Positions 8,633-17,887 of a stretch of 64,000 bases of DNA are shown here, piece after piece; the stretch's first letter is position 1; each line of letters begins with the position of its first letter. The stretch lies in assembly GCF_024137965.1 (NCBI RefSeq), contig NZ_CP099975.1, positions 682,001 to 746,000 of the forward strand, written 5' to 3'. The notes under the pieces are model-generated. The model saw only the letters and a list, made by a program, of their open reading frames with translations. It had not been told where the DNA came from and made no database searches. A program made the translations under genes and the position numbers. The DNA is from Halomonas sp. Y3 (GTDB lineage: Bacteria > Pseudomonadota > Gammaproteobacteria > Pseudomonadales > Halomonadaceae).

Positions 8633-10066
8633 ATGCGGCATCTCTTCTTGATGCGCCACGCCAAGTCAAAACAGGCGCGCGGCGACATGACCGATCACGA
8701 ACGCCCGTTGAGCCAGCGAGGCAGGCGTGAGGCGGCCGCCATGGCAATTCCCCTGCGGCAGTGGCAGGCCCTGGAGGGTGAGGTCCACGTCAGCGGTGCC
8801 ACGCGCGCGCAGGAGACGCTGGGCGAGGTTGCCGGGCAGCTGCCTGAACGCTCCCTGACCGATCGGGCCTTCGTCGACGAGACCCTCTACACCTTCGATG
8901 GTCAGACGCTGCTGACGTGGCTGAAGGCGCTGCCGGATGAGGCCGAGAGGGTGCTGGTGGTCGGTCACAATCCGGCGCTGCTGGAGCTGGCCCGGTGGCT
9001 CTGTGCCGAGGCGCCGGCTTCACTGCCCACCGCTGCGGCGCTGCATCTCACCCTGCCGGTGACAACGCCCTGGTCGGCAGTGCGCCAGCACGGGGCTGGT
9101 CTGGCCGCCAGCCTGATCCCGGAGGCGGCCAGCCACGCGCTTTTCCAGCGCCGAGCGCCCGAACCCCCTGACCCTGGCAAGGCCGATCTGGACGCGCGCA
9201 TCCTCGACCAGCTCGGCCACCAGTATCTTATGGTCAGGGCCCTGGAGCCGGGCGTAATGGCCGGCATCGATCCCGAGTTCCTGCACCAGTACCGCGTCAA
9301 CCTGCGCCGCAGCCGGGCGATTGGCGAGTCGGTTCTGGCTACCGCGAGGCAGCCCACAGGCAAGCAAACATCCAAGGGCAACAAGAAGCGATCCAGCGGT
9401 AACAAGGGGCTCGGTCTCAATAAGAGGCTGAAGCGGCTCAAGCATCGCGCCCAGGTCACTAGCGACCTGCGCGATCTCGATGTCTTCCTGGACAGTCTGG
9501 AAAAGACCCCGCCGCCGCTTTCGCCGCCGACCCGCCGAGCTCTGCAGCGCTGGCTCCATGCCAGAAACCGTGAGCAGCACGAGGCGCTGTGCCAGCAGCT
9601 TCGCGACCCCGGCTATGCCGAAGAGATGCAATCCTGGCAGGGGTTTCTCGGCGGCAGGGCGTTTCGGAAGACCCTGGAGCAGCTCTCGTCGAAGCGTATC
9701 GAATCGGTGCTTTCCGAGCGCATCCTCGGCCACGATAGCGACCTGGCCGCCCTCACGCCTGAGGCCCCCGACGAGGTCTTCCACGACCTGCGCAAGGCGG
9801 TGAAGCGCATCCGCTACCTGGCCGATCTGGATCCGAAGCGCCACCGACGTTTTCTCAAGGGGCTGAAGCAGCGCCAGTCGCTGCTCGGCGAGTTTCAGGA
9901 CCTCTGCACCCGCCAGGCCTGGATCGCGGCCTTCTTCGCCAGCGCCCCTTCTCTCTCCCGCGATGGGGCGCTGGAGCGCGAGAGCAATGCCTGGCGTGAG
10001 GTGATCGCCAGGGAGAAGCTGGCGCTGCGCGCGCAGATCATGGCGCTGTCGCCGCTGGCCGCGTGA
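8633..10066 (+). CDS. SixA-type histidine phosphatase fused to a CHAD domain
   Basis: A 477-aa fusion. Residues 1 to about 160 are a short histidine phosphatase domain of SixA type (FLMRHAKSKQ near the start, second His in VVGHNPALLE). Residues about 190-470 are a CHAD domain, with conserved His/Arg/Lys-rich helices (FLHQYRVNLRRSRAI; EVFHDLRKAVKRIRYLADL). CHAD domains are known to bind polyphosphate. A strongly basic, low-complexity insert (TGKQTSKGNKKRSSGNKG onward) interrupts the CHAD region. The ATG at 8633 is preferred: CGGAGG at 8621-8626 precedes it, and MRHLFLMRHA is the normal SixA N-terminus; an upstream in-frame ATG at 8600 adds 11 residues. Divergent from the DUF47/PPDK-like pair. 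Confidence 0.87.
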   Translation: MRHLFLMRHAKSKQARGDMTDHERPLSQRGRREAAAMAIPLRQWQALEGEVHVSGATRAQETLGEVAGQLPERSLTDRAFVDETLYTFDGQTLLTWLKALPDEAERVLVVGHNPALLELARWLCAEAPASLPTAAALHLTLPVTTPWSAVRQHGAGLAASLIPEAASHALFQRRAPEPPDPGKADLDARILDQLGHQYLMVRALEPGVMAGIDPEFLHQYRVNLRRSRAIGESVLATARQPTGKQTSKGNKKRSSGNKGLGLNKRLKRLKHRAQVTSDLRDLDVFLDSLEKTPPPLSPPTRRALQRWLHARNREQHEALCQQLRDPGYAEEMQSWQGFLGGRAFRKTLEQLSSKRIESVLSERILGHDSDLAALTPEAPDEVFHDLRKAVKRIRYLADLDPKRHRRFLKGLKQRQSLLGEFQDLCTRQAWIAAFFASAPSLSRDGALERESNAWREVIAREKLALRAQIMALSPLAA

Positions 10067-10779
10067 TGGGGAGCAACCCCACTTTCGCCCGGACCGTTTG
10101 GTAGAAAGTCGGCAGCGCGAATACGGGGAGACGCCAACTGACCCTAGGGGAAGGGGACGACAGCCAAGTTTCCCGAGCATGAACTTGAGGTGCGCCAGGG
10201 AAAGCCTGGTCATCCGGGAAGCAGTGTCAAACAGCTGAAAGGATGAAATGAAACCCAGTGGGTGCAAGTCCCACCCGGCCAAGGCTAGCCACCAGCCGGT
10301 AGCGAGTGTTGCGTGGTGTCGGGCAACCGCCGCTGCGAAGCGTACACAGCGAGTGAGCAGGCCGTGTGATAGAGCCCCGAAATTGTGAAACGTGGCTGCC
10401 GACATTGTCTTAAGAATGGAAGGCAAAACGTCTCCGCCTTATGGCTTGGCGGATGCGGGCCGCCGGGGTCGAAGAGCAGGGCATGTTCATATAGGGGTTT
10501 CCCAGGAACCTGGGAGGCCCGTCCTTCTCCTCCGAAAACCAGGACGACAGGCATGGGGCTGCCTGCCGAGAAAGCTCCCGGTCCGGTGCTGTCGTGCCTG
10601 ACGGTACCGGAAGCAAACAGCAGGCACTCAGGGGGTACGGCCAGGCGACGACAAGGAGCCAGCCGGATGGAGGGGCGGGAGTCGGAGTCGCTCATAGTAC
10701 CCGGGAAGGTGGGGAACCGACTCGACGGGACCCACTGGAGGGAAGGGGCGGCCAATCATCAGAACTGCACGAGGGCAAC

Positions 10780-12096
10780 ATGACAGGTGCACAGGAACCT
10801 GAGGTCATGTCCACGAAACAAGTGCGGATAGCAGCACTGGCAGAGTGCTTCCCGCAGCGTGCCTTCACGTCACTGGCGCATCATATCGATGCCCAGTGGC
10901 TGAAGACGGCCTACCTGATGACGCGCCGTGATGGCGCCGTCGGGATTGATGGCCAGACGGCGGACGACTTCGCGCGCGACTTCGAGGCCAATATCCAGCG
11001 GTTGCTGGAAGCGGCCAAGAGTGGTTGCTACCGGGCGCCGCCAGTGCGGCGTGTCCATATCCCCAAGGGAGATGGGCGCACCACACGGCCGATCGGCATC
11101 CCCACCTTCGAAGACAAGGTCCTGCAGCGTGCTGTAGTGGCCCTGCTGGAGCCGCTCTACGAGTACGACTTTCTGGACGGCTCGTACGGCTTCCGGCCGG
11201 GACGCTCGGCGCACCAGGCGATCGAGACGGTGAGGGAGAGCTTGATGTCGATGGGAGGTGGCTGGGTCATTGACCTGGACATCCAAGCCTTCTTCGACAC
11301 GATCGACCATCGGCACCTGCGTGAGTTTCTGCAGCAACGAGTGAAGGACGGTGTCGTCCTCCGCCTGATCGGTAAGTGGCTCAAGGCCGGAGTCCTGGAG
11401 GCCGGGCAGTGGCAGAAAGGTGAGGTAGGAAGCCCGCAAGGGGGTGTGATATCCCCCTTACTGGCGAATATCTACCTGCACTATGTGCTGGACGAGTGGT
11501 TTGAGAAAGACGTCAAGCCACGCCTGCGTGGACGCGCGTTCGAGGTAAGGTTTGCCGACGACGCCGTGCTCGCCTTCAGCAACGAAGCCGAAGCCCGCAA
11601 GGTGCTGGAGGTACTGCCCAGGCGTTTTGCACGCTTCGGCCTTACCCTGCACCCCGCCAAGACCCGACTGGTACGGTTTCAGCCACACGGTGGACAGCGC
11701 GCCGAGACCTTCGACTTCCTGGGCTTCACCCACTACTGGGGGAAGTCCCGGCGCGGTTACTGGGTTATCAAGCAGAAGACGGCCAAGGATCGACTCAAGC
11801 GAGCCTTGAGGCACCTGTCGGTCTGGTGCCGGGCGAATCGGCACCAGCCCCTTCTGATCCAGCATCGCCACCTATGTCGGAAGGTCAAGGGGCACTTTGC
11901 CTACTATGGCATCACAGGCAATTATGAAGCGCTGAAAGCGCTTGTGGATCAGGCCCGACGGATCTGGGTCAAATGGCTGAGACGTCGCTCTCAACGGGGA
12001 GGCTTCTCGTGGGATAAAGCCAACCTGCTGCTCAAGCGCCTGCCGTTACCCAAGGCAAGGATTGTGCACCAACGAACCCTTCAGCGAAGCTGGTGA
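10780..12096 (+). CDS. ltrA: Group II intron reverse transcriptase/maturase
   Basis: A 438-aa intron-encoded protein. Reverse transcriptase motifs are in order: IPKGDGRTTRPIGIP, DFLDGSYGFRPGRSAHQAI, WVIDLDIQAFFDTIDH, GSPQGGVISPLLANIYL, and RFADDAVLAF. The last has FADD where YADD is usual. The maturase (domain X, GIIM-type) region follows (DFLGFTHYWGKSRRGYWVIKQ). No HNH endonuclease domain is present at the C-terminus. The open frame continues upstream to 10594 within the intron RNA, but the ATG at 10780 starts normal RT sequence. The stop lies six bases before domain V. The protein would splice the intron RNA and support retrohoming. Confidence 0.92.
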   Translation: MTGAQEPEVMSTKQVRIAALAECFPQRAFTSLAHHIDAQWLKTAYLMTRRDGAVGIDGQTADDFARDFEANIQRLLEAAKSGCYRAPPVRRVHIPKGDGRTTRPIGIPTFEDKVLQRAVVALLEPLYEYDFLDGSYGFRPGRSAHQAIETVRESLMSMGGGWVIDLDIQAFFDTIDHRHLREFLQQRVKDGVVLRLIGKWLKAGVLEAGQWQKGEVGSPQGGVISPLLANIYLHYVLDEWFEKDVKPRLRGRAFEVRFADDAVLAFSNEAEARKVLEVLPRRFARFGLTLHPAKTRLVRFQPHGGQRAETFDFLGFTHYWGKSRRGYWVIKQKTAKDRLKRALRHLSVWCRANRHQPLLIQHRHLCRKVKGHFAYYGITGNYEALKALVDQARRIWVKWLRRRSQRGGFSWDKANLLLKRLPLPKARIVHQRTLQRSW

Positions 12097-12101
12097 TTGA
12101 A

Positions 12102-12134
12102 GAGCCGGATGCGTTAATCGCGCACGTCCGGCTC
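12102..12134 (+). ncRNA. Group II intron domain V
   Basis: A 33-base hairpin: outer stem GAGCCGGA/TCCGGCTC (8 perfect pairs), inner stem TGCG/CGCA, a two-base CG bulge, and loop TTAATCG. The catalytic AGC is in the first strand. This is the ribozyme core of the intron and fixes its 3' end, with domain VI in the next 40 bases. Confidence 0.88.
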
Positions 12135-12295
12135 TGTGGGGGGCCGGGTCGAGTAATCGCCCGGTCTACCCGACCATGCTGCCCGGGCAGCCAGGCGGTG
12201 GCGGCTTGGAAGGGAACCGGCGGGGAGGCGGCTGTCACACGAGTGCCATCCAATCGTCGCATCATCGCCGTTTCGCAACGGTCGAGACGGACAGG

Positions 12296-14041
12296 ATGGT
12301 GAACGAGCAGGTGCTGCTGGACGAGGTCATTACCGATGAGCAACTGACGCCTCTCTTCCAGCCCATCGTCGATGTCGCAAGGCGCGAGATTCACGGCTAT
12401 GAGGCGCTGATAAGGGGCCCGTCCGGGACGCTGTTCCATGCCCCTCAGCGGCTCTTCGAGGTCGCGCTGCAGACCGGGCGGCTGGTGGAGCTGGATCTGC
12501 TCTGCCGGCGCATCGCCATCGAGCGCTTCATGGCGCTGAGGCTCGAGGGCAAGCTGTTCCTCAATGTTATGCCCGCGACGCTTCTGGAACGAGACTTTCG
12601 CGAAGGGCTGACGCTGGGGTTTCTCGAACGGGCCGGCCTGGCTCCCGAGCGCGTGGTCATCGAGCTGACCGAGCACGACCCCATCCTGGACTACCAGGCC
12701 ATGCGCCAGGCCATGCGGCACTATCGCGATATGGGCTTTCGGGTGGCCCTGGATGACCTGGGCGCCGGCCACTCAAGCCTGCGTCATTGGGCCGAGCTAC
12801 GCCCTGACATGGTCAAGCTGGATCGTCACTTTGTGTCCGGCATCGATATTCAGCCCGACAAGCGCGAGTTCCTGCGCTCCCTGCTGGACGTGGCGAGAAA
12901 CCTGGGCTGCGAGCTGATCGTGGAAGGGGTCGAGACAGCGGCGGAGCAGCGCTGCCTTTGGGAGCTGGACCGCAGCCTGGCGCTGATGCAGGGGTATTAT
13001 TTTGCTCGCCCGAGCGCCGAGCCGGCTCGAGAGGTGAGTGCCTTGCTGCCGCTACACGATCTTCCGGCCTCGGCGCCTCGGCAGACCGCCAGTGCCCTGC
13101 TGGCCGCCGTGCCGCCGGTAACACCAGAGCTGCCGGTGGCTGCGCTGGCGGAGCGTTTCCGTGCTGAGCCCGGGCTGCGCTGCGTGGCGGTGGTCGCTTC
13201 AAGCCGCCCCGTGGCGGTCGTGCGTCGCCAGGAGTTCCTGACGCTCTTCACCAACCCCTACAGTCATGCCCTGTATGCCCGCAAACGGGTCAGGGACGTC
13301 GCCGACCGCCGGGTACTCTGCGTGAGCCGGGATACCTCTCTGGATCTCCTGAGCCAGCGGATTACCGACGTGAGCGGCCTGCAGCAGGAGGACTTCGTGA
13401 TCGTCGATGCCGAGGGGGGGTACCTGGGCATGGGCAATATCATTGATCTGCTGCGGGAGATCACGGCCATCCAGGTGCGGCAGGCGCGCAATGCCAACCC
13501 GCTCACCGGCCTGCCTGGCAATATCCTGATCCAGGAGAGCCTGGCCGAGCGGCTCATGCAGGGGCGGGGGTTCGTGGCCGTCTATGCCGATCTCGACAAC
13601 TTCAAGGCCTTCAACGACTGCTACGGCTATGCCGAGGGAGACCGGCTGATCCAGGCGCTCTCGAGGCTGCTGCTGTCGCACCTGAGCGAGGCCGAGGACT
13701 TCCTTGGCCATATCGGCGGCGACGACTTCATGCTGCTGCTCGGCGGCCCACGCTGGCGCGCCAGCTGTGAGCAGGTGCTTGCTGACTTTGCGGCGCTGGT
13801 CCCGGACTTCTATCAGCCAGAACACTGCGCGGCGGGTGGGCTTACGTGCGAGAACCGCCGCGGCGAGACGGTCTTTTACCCGTTGGTCAGCCTATCGCTG
13901 GCGGCCCGTCCGGTTCATGCCGGGGAGGGGCTCAGGCCCGTCCAGCTGGCGGCCGAGCTTTCCGAGCTGAAGGCCCAGGCCAAGCGCCGGGCGGGTAATA
14001 CGCTGTTTATCGATCGCCGCCGCCACGCCTGCCAGGCGTGA
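12296..14041 (+). CDS. EAL-CBS-GGDEF cyclic-di-GMP protein
   Basis: A 581-aa cytoplasmic protein without membrane segments. The order is EAL domain (residues about 15-250), a CBS-like pair (about 280-410) and GGDEF domain (about 420-575). EAL catalytic motifs look complete: EALIRG, LFLNVMP, VIELTEHD, LDDLGAGHSS, MVKLDR, VEGVET. The GGDEF signature is GGDDF, with the diguanylate cyclase features DLDNFKAFND kept. Phosphodiesterase activity is therefore likely; cyclase activity is uncertain. The start at 12296 (MVNEQV) was chosen because upstream in-frame sequence back to 12176 is Gly/Arg-rich and unlike the family. The gene stands just downstream of the group II intron. Confidence 0.85.
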   Translation: MVNEQVLLDEVITDEQLTPLFQPIVDVARREIHGYEALIRGPSGTLFHAPQRLFEVALQTGRLVELDLLCRRIAIERFMALRLEGKLFLNVMPATLLERDFREGLTLGFLERAGLAPERVVIELTEHDPILDYQAMRQAMRHYRDMGFRVALDDLGAGHSSLRHWAELRPDMVKLDRHFVSGIDIQPDKREFLRSLLDVARNLGCELIVEGVETAAEQRCLWELDRSLALMQGYYFARPSAEPAREVSALLPLHDLPASAPRQTASALLAAVPPVTPELPVAALAERFRAEPGLRCVAVVASSRPVAVVRRQEFLTLFTNPYSHALYARKRVRDVADRRVLCVSRDTSLDLLSQRITDVSGLQQEDFVIVDAEGGYLGMGNIIDLLREITAIQVRQARNANPLTGLPGNILIQESLAERLMQGRGFVAVYADLDNFKAFNDCYGYAEGDRLIQALSRLLLSHLSEAEDFLGHIGGDDFMLLLGGPRWRASCEQVLADFAALVPDFYQPEHCAAGGLTCENRRGETVFYPLVSLSLAARPVHAGEGLRPVQLAAELSELKAQAKRRAGNTLFIDRRRHACQA

Positions 14042-14053
14042 CGGCGGCGAGGG

Positions 14054-15751
14054 TCACCCCGCTATCGGCAGTCGCTTGCGGCTGAACACCGTCAGCGCCA
14101 CCAGCAGCGCCGTGGTGGTGAAGATCGCCACGGCGCTCATCGCCATGCCGACGCCGGGGGAGCCCTGCTCGAACTGGCCGAAGACGAAGGTCGAGACCGT
14201 GCGCATGCCGGCGGGCGCCACCATCAGCGAGGCGACGAGCTCCCGGGAGGCGATGGCGAAGACCAGCAGCATGGAGACGATCAGGCTGGGCGCCAGGGCC
14301 GGGAGCAGGATGCGCCGGAAGGCGGTGAAGAAGCCGGCCCCGCACACCCGGGCCGCGGCTTCCAGGCTCTCGCCCATCTGGCGGAAGGCCGCCGAGGCGT
14401 AGCGCACCGGATAGGGCAGCAGCAGGCAGGCGTAGGCGAGCAGCAGCATGGCGCCGGTGTTGTAGACCTGGATCGGCCACCAGCTCTGGTTCCAGGCCAG
14501 GATCAGCCCCACCGCCACCACGATGCCGGGCATGGTATTGGGCAGCAGCGAGAGCAGGTCGAGCAGCCCCTTGCCGCGTAGGTGAGCCCGCACCACCAGG
14601 TAGCCCACCAGGGCCCCCAGCACCCCGGTGAGCAGCGCCGCACCGATGGCGAGCCCCAGACTGGTGGAGAGCGCCTGCAGGGCGCCGCCGCGGTTGGCGA
14701 ACAGCGCCTCGAAGTGGCGCAGTGAGAGGTTTTCCGGGGTCAGGCCGCCGGAGAGAGTGCCGGTGAAGGCGGTGGCCAGTACGGCCAGAATCGGTACGCC
14801 CACCGAGATCGCCCCCACCAGGCCGAACAGCGCCAGCACCGGCCAGCGCCAGAGGCCGAGCTCGATGGGCTCTACCGCCGCGGGCTTACCGGTCTGGCTG
14901 ACGAAGGAGCGCCGCGTCACCAGCCAGTGCTGCAGATAGAAGGCGGCCATGGCCAGCATCACCAGCAGCAGCGAGAGCACCGCCGCGCCGGGGATGTCGA
15001 TGGGCCAGTCGGCGAAGCGCTCGTGGATACCGGTGACCAGCACCTTGTAGCCCGCCTGGGCGCCCAGGGTGGCCGGCGTGCCGAATTCCTCGATGGTGAG
15101 CGCGAAGACCAGCAGCAGGCTGGCGGCGATGCCGGGGGTGGAGAGCGGTAGAGTGATGCGCCAGAAGGCGCGCCAGGCCCCGGCGCCGCTGACCCGTGCG
15201 GCCGAGGCGTAGCGCCCGCCGACGCTCATCATGGTGCGCGACACCGCGAAATAGACCACCGGGAAGACGTTGAGCACCATCACGAAGACGATACCCGAAA
15301 AGGAGAACAGGAAGCCGCTAGCCGAGAACCCGGTGAGCTGCTCGGCGTAGCCCCGCGGCTGCAGCGTCAGCATCCAGGAGAGGGCCGCGATGTAGGGCGG
15401 GATCATGAAGGGGATCAGGAAGATCAGGTCCCAGGCGCCGCCGCCGGGCACCCGTGCCAGGGCGCGCAGCGCGCCCAGCGGGATGGCCAGCAGGGCGCAT
15501 ACTGCCACCACGGCGACGCCCAGGCGCAGGGTGTTGCCGAGAAGGCCCAGCAGCGCCGGATCGGAGAGCAGCGGCACGAAGAGGCCGAAGGCGCCGGCGA
15601 GCTCCCCTCGGGACCAGCCGGGGAAGATCGCCTGCAGCACCACGTAGAGCAGCGGCAGCCCCACCAGCATCAGCAGGGCCGCCGCCGTCAGCAGCATGAC
15701 GACGCCTGCCCCGGTGATCCGGGGCAGACGAGACGCGATGGCGGCCAGCAT
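14054..15751 (-). CDS. ABC transporter permease, double-length (Fbp/AepW type)
   Basis: A 565-aa inner-membrane protein with two fused binding-protein-dependent permease domains, each with an EAA-type loop (SAARVSGAGAWRAFWRITLPLSTPGI near residue 200; EAARVCGAGFFTAFRRILLPALAPSL near residue 475). About twelve membrane segments. It is the third gene of a minus-strand operon (ATPase, binding protein, permease) and overlaps the binding-protein gene by one base. The family is usually annotated as iron(III) permease FbpB. Double-length permeases are also known in 2-aminoethylphosphonate importers (AepXVW, PhnU2-like), which fits the PHO box upstream. Confidence 0.85.
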   Translation of the reverse strand: MLAAIASRLPRITGAGVVMLLTAAALLMLVGLPLLYVVLQAIFPGWSRGELAGAFGLFVPLLSDPALLGLLGNTLRLGVAVVAVCALLAIPLGALRALARVPGGGAWDLIFLIPFMIPPYIAALSWMLTLQPRGYAEQLTGFSASGFLFSFSGIVFVMVLNVFPVVYFAVSRTMMSVGGRYASAARVSGAGAWRAFWRITLPLSTPGIAASLLLVFALTIEEFGTPATLGAQAGYKVLVTGIHERFADWPIDIPGAAVLSLLLVMLAMAAFYLQHWLVTRRSFVSQTGKPAAVEPIELGLWRWPVLALFGLVGAISVGVPILAVLATAFTGTLSGGLTPENLSLRHFEALFANRGGALQALSTSLGLAIGAALLTGVLGALVGYLVVRAHLRGKGLLDLLSLLPNTMPGIVVAVGLILAWNQSWWPIQVYNTGAMLLLAYACLLLPYPVRYASAAFRQMGESLEAAARVCGAGFFTAFRRILLPALAPSLIVSMLLVFAIASRELVASLMVAPAGMRTVSTFVFGQFEQGSPGVGMAMSAVAIFTTTALLVALTVFSRKRLPIAG

Positions 15752-16716
15752 CAGCTACCCGTGGCCTCGCGGAAGCGGGTGAGGATCTCCTCGCGCTGGG
15801 CGTTCATCGCCTCGCTGTCCACCTCGATCAGGGTCAGCTCCTCGAGGGTCGGGCGCAGCGCCTCGATGTCGGTGCGGGCCGGCATCAGGTAGCGTTCGGC
15901 GACCCTCGCCTGGCCCTGCTCGGAGAGCACGAAATCGATGAACCGCTCGGCCTCCTCGGGCATGGAGGTGGAGGCAAGGATCATCATCGGCCGCGGCGCG
16001 ATCACGGTGCCGCTCTCGGGGAAGATCACCTCGATGGCCTCGCCCTCAGCCTGCTGGCCCAGGGAGATATAGTCCACCGCGCCGAAGACCACGGATTTCG
16101 CCCCCTGCAGTACCGGGTTCAGGGCGCGGGCGTTGGGACCGGGCACGATCATGTCGTTGTCGGCGAGCGCCTCCATCAGCGACCAGGTAGCGTCTTCACC
16201 CTTGGCGGTGAGCAGGCCGCTGATCAGCTCGAAGGCGGCGCCTGACTGGGCCGGGTCGGGCATGGTCACCTGGTCGCGGTAGGCGGCATCGGTGAGGTCG
16301 CTCCAGTCGGCCGGCTGAGGCACGCTGCTGTCCTGGTTCCACACCAGGGCCAGGGCCGAGACACCCTGGGCCACGTAGTGGTCGCTCTTGAGGAAGTCGG
16401 GAACGGTGTCGGCATTGGGAGAAAGGTACTCGTGCAGAAGGCCCTCCTGATGCAGAGACTCGGCGCTGTCCCAGGAGGCGGAGATCACGACATCGGCCAG
16501 CGGATTGGCCTGCTCGGATTCCAGGCGCGCCATCACCTGGCCGGTGGTGCTCTGGAAGACGTTGACCTCGATGCCGGTCTGGTCGGTGAAGTCGGCGGCG
16601 AGGTTCTCGATCAGGGCGCCGGGGCCGGCGGAGTAGACGGTCAGGGCGCCGGCGGCGGCAAGGCCCGGCAGGGCGAGCAGGCCGGCGCCGAAGGCGAGAG
16701 CTTTCAAGGGGAACAT
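15751..16716 (-). CDS. ABC transporter periplasmic substrate-binding protein (FbpA/AepX-like)
   Basis: A 321-aa secreted protein with a signal peptide (MFPLKALAFGAGLLALPGLAAAG). The mature part begins LTVYSAGPGALIENLAADFTDQTG, as in FbpA-like family 1 binding proteins. The paired tyrosines that bind iron in FbpA are not seen; the corresponding stretch reads FGAVDYISLGQ. I therefore doubt an iron ligand. The ATG at 16716 follows CAGGAG at good spacing; an ATG six codons upstream would spoil the signal peptide. It lies between the ATPase gene and the permease gene of the same operon. Confidence 0.84.
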   Translation of the reverse strand: MFPLKALAFGAGLLALPGLAAAGALTVYSAGPGALIENLAADFTDQTGIEVNVFQSTTGQVMARLESEQANPLADVVISASWDSAESLHQEGLLHEYLSPNADTVPDFLKSDHYVAQGVSALALVWNQDSSVPQPADWSDLTDAAYRDQVTMPDPAQSGAAFELISGLLTAKGEDATWSLMEALADNDMIVPGPNARALNPVLQGAKSVVFGAVDYISLGQQAEGEAIEVIFPESGTVIAPRPMMILASTSMPEEAERFIDFVLSEQGQARVAERYLMPARTDIEALRPTLEELTLIEVDSEAMNAQREEILTRFREATGS

Positions 16717-16756
16717 ATGGGTCTCCTGAATCACGGTGTGAGTGGATAGGCCGGGG

Positions 16757-17857
16757 TCAGCCGGTGGCGATGGCCGCCACGTCGGCGTAGGGCATCAGGT
16801 CGAGCAGGCGCGCATCGGTGTCCCAGGCGCGCAGGGCGCCGACATCGATGTTGACCCCCACCTGGCAGCCGCGCTCCGGCGCATGGGGGGCGTGCAGCTT
16901 GAGGGAGCGGCCGTCGGCGAGGCCAAGCTGCAGTGACAGATGCTCGCCCTGGAAGAGGCGGCCGGTGATGCGCGCCCGCAGCAGGCCGTCGTCGGGGGCG
17001 CAGAGGCGCAGGGCCCGGCGCGGCAGCAGCAGGCGGACCTCGCCTCGATAGCCGCAGGCCGCGGTCATCGGCAGCCGGGTGTCGGCGATGGCCAGGCCGT
17101 GAGCATCGAGCCGACCGTCGAGCAGGGTGCCGGCGTCCACGAAATCGGCGATGGCCGGCGTAGCCGGGGTGTGGAAGAGCGCCTCCGGCGAATCGACCTG
17201 CTGCAGGCGGCCCTGCTGCAGCACGGCGACCCGGTCGGCCAGGGCGAAGGCCTCGTGCTGGTCGTGGGTGACGAACACCGCCGTCAGGCTGAGCTCCTCG
17301 ATCAGGCCGCGGATCTCCAGTGCCAGGCTTTCCCGCAGGCCCTTGTCGAGGTTCGAGAGGGGCTCGTCCATCAGCAGCAGGCGCGGCTTGGCGACGATGG
17401 CCCGAGCCAGCGCCACCCGCTGCTGCTGGCCACCGGAGAGCTCACCCGGGGCGCGCTCGGCGTAGTCGGCAAGCCCCACCAGCGAAAGCGCCCACTCCAC
17501 CTGGGGGCGTCGGGCGTTGGCCTTCACCCCCTGCATCTCCAGCGGGAAGGCCACGTTGTGATAGACGCTCATATGGGGCCAGAGGGCATAGTCCTGGAAG
17601 ACCATGCCCAGGCGGCGGTCGTCGGGGCTCAGGTGGCGGCCCGGCGCGGCGACGCACTGGCCGTCGAGGTGAATCTCGCCGTCATCGGCGTCGGCCAGGC
17701 CGGCGATGCAGCGCAGCAGGGTGGTCTTGCCGCAGCCGGAGGGACCCAGCAGGGCCAGTACCTGGCCCCGGGGCAGGGCGAGGTCGATGCCGTCCAGGGC
17801 CAGGGTGTCGCCGAAGCGCTTGTGGAGTCCTGCGATCTTGAGCGCATGAGTGGACAT
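16757..17857 (-). CDS. ABC transporter ATP-binding protein (FbpC/PotA-like)
   Basis: A 366-aa ATPase with Walker A (LLGPSGCGKTTLLRCI), signature (GELSGGQQQRVALARAI), Walker B (LLLMDEPLSNLD) and H-loop (VTHDQHEAFALAD), plus a C-terminal TOBE-like domain from about residue 270. First gene of the importer operon. Start ATG at 17857 (MSTHALKIAG) has GAGAGG about nine bases upstream; an in-frame ATG seven codons earlier is less likely. A PHO box with a matched -10 lies 31-64 bases upstream, so the operon is probably induced by phosphate starvation through PhoB. Confidence 0.88.
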   Translation of the reverse strand: MSTHALKIAGLHKRFGDTLALDGIDLALPRGQVLALLGPSGCGKTTLLRCIAGLADADDGEIHLDGQCVAAPGRHLSPDDRRLGMVFQDYALWPHMSVYHNVAFPLEMQGVKANARRPQVEWALSLVGLADYAERAPGELSGGQQQRVALARAIVAKPRLLLMDEPLSNLDKGLRESLALEIRGLIEELSLTAVFVTHDQHEAFALADRVAVLQQGRLQQVDSPEALFHTPATPAIADFVDAGTLLDGRLDAHGLAIADTRLPMTAACGYRGEVRLLLPRRALRLCAPDDGLLRARITGRLFQGEHLSLQLGLADGRSLKLHAPHAPERGCQVGVNIDVGALRAWDTDARLLDLMPYADVAAIATG

Positions 17858-17887
17858 GACGCGGCGCCTCTCTTGCATAAAGAAACC

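Larger units (their letters stand above)
10190..12174 (+). mobile_element. Group II intron (complete, with maturase ORF)
   Basis: The 5' end is GTGCGCC at 10190, a typical group II intron start. A structured non-coding domain I-III region of about 590 bases follows, then the maturase ORF in domain IV, a well-formed domain V at 12102-12134, and a domain VI-like hairpin ending CTACCCGAC at 12174 (3' AY end). Length is about 1985 bases. It lies in the intergenic space between the SixA-CHAD gene (ends 10066) and the EAL-GGDEF gene, in the same orientation as both. The 123 bases before and 121 bases after it hold no recognisable gene. Exact ends could shift by a few bases because I did not pair EBS/IBS. 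Confidence 0.88.

Noticed and set aside
10594-10779. Upstream extension of the maturase frame
   Set aside because: It lies in the structured intron RNA and has Gly/Arg/Thr-rich sequence unlike RT proteins; the ATG at 10780 is the better start.
12178-12191. Perfect 14-bp palindrome GCTGCCCGGGCAGC just after the intron
   Set aside because: It has no loop and no T-run; short GC palindromes are expected by chance in this sequence, so no terminator or operator is claimed.
14054-17857. Iron(III) importer FbpABC as the function of the operon
   Set aside because: The tyrosine ligands of FbpA are not visible and the promoter looks PhoB-dependent; I kept the neutral Fbp/Aep-like name.
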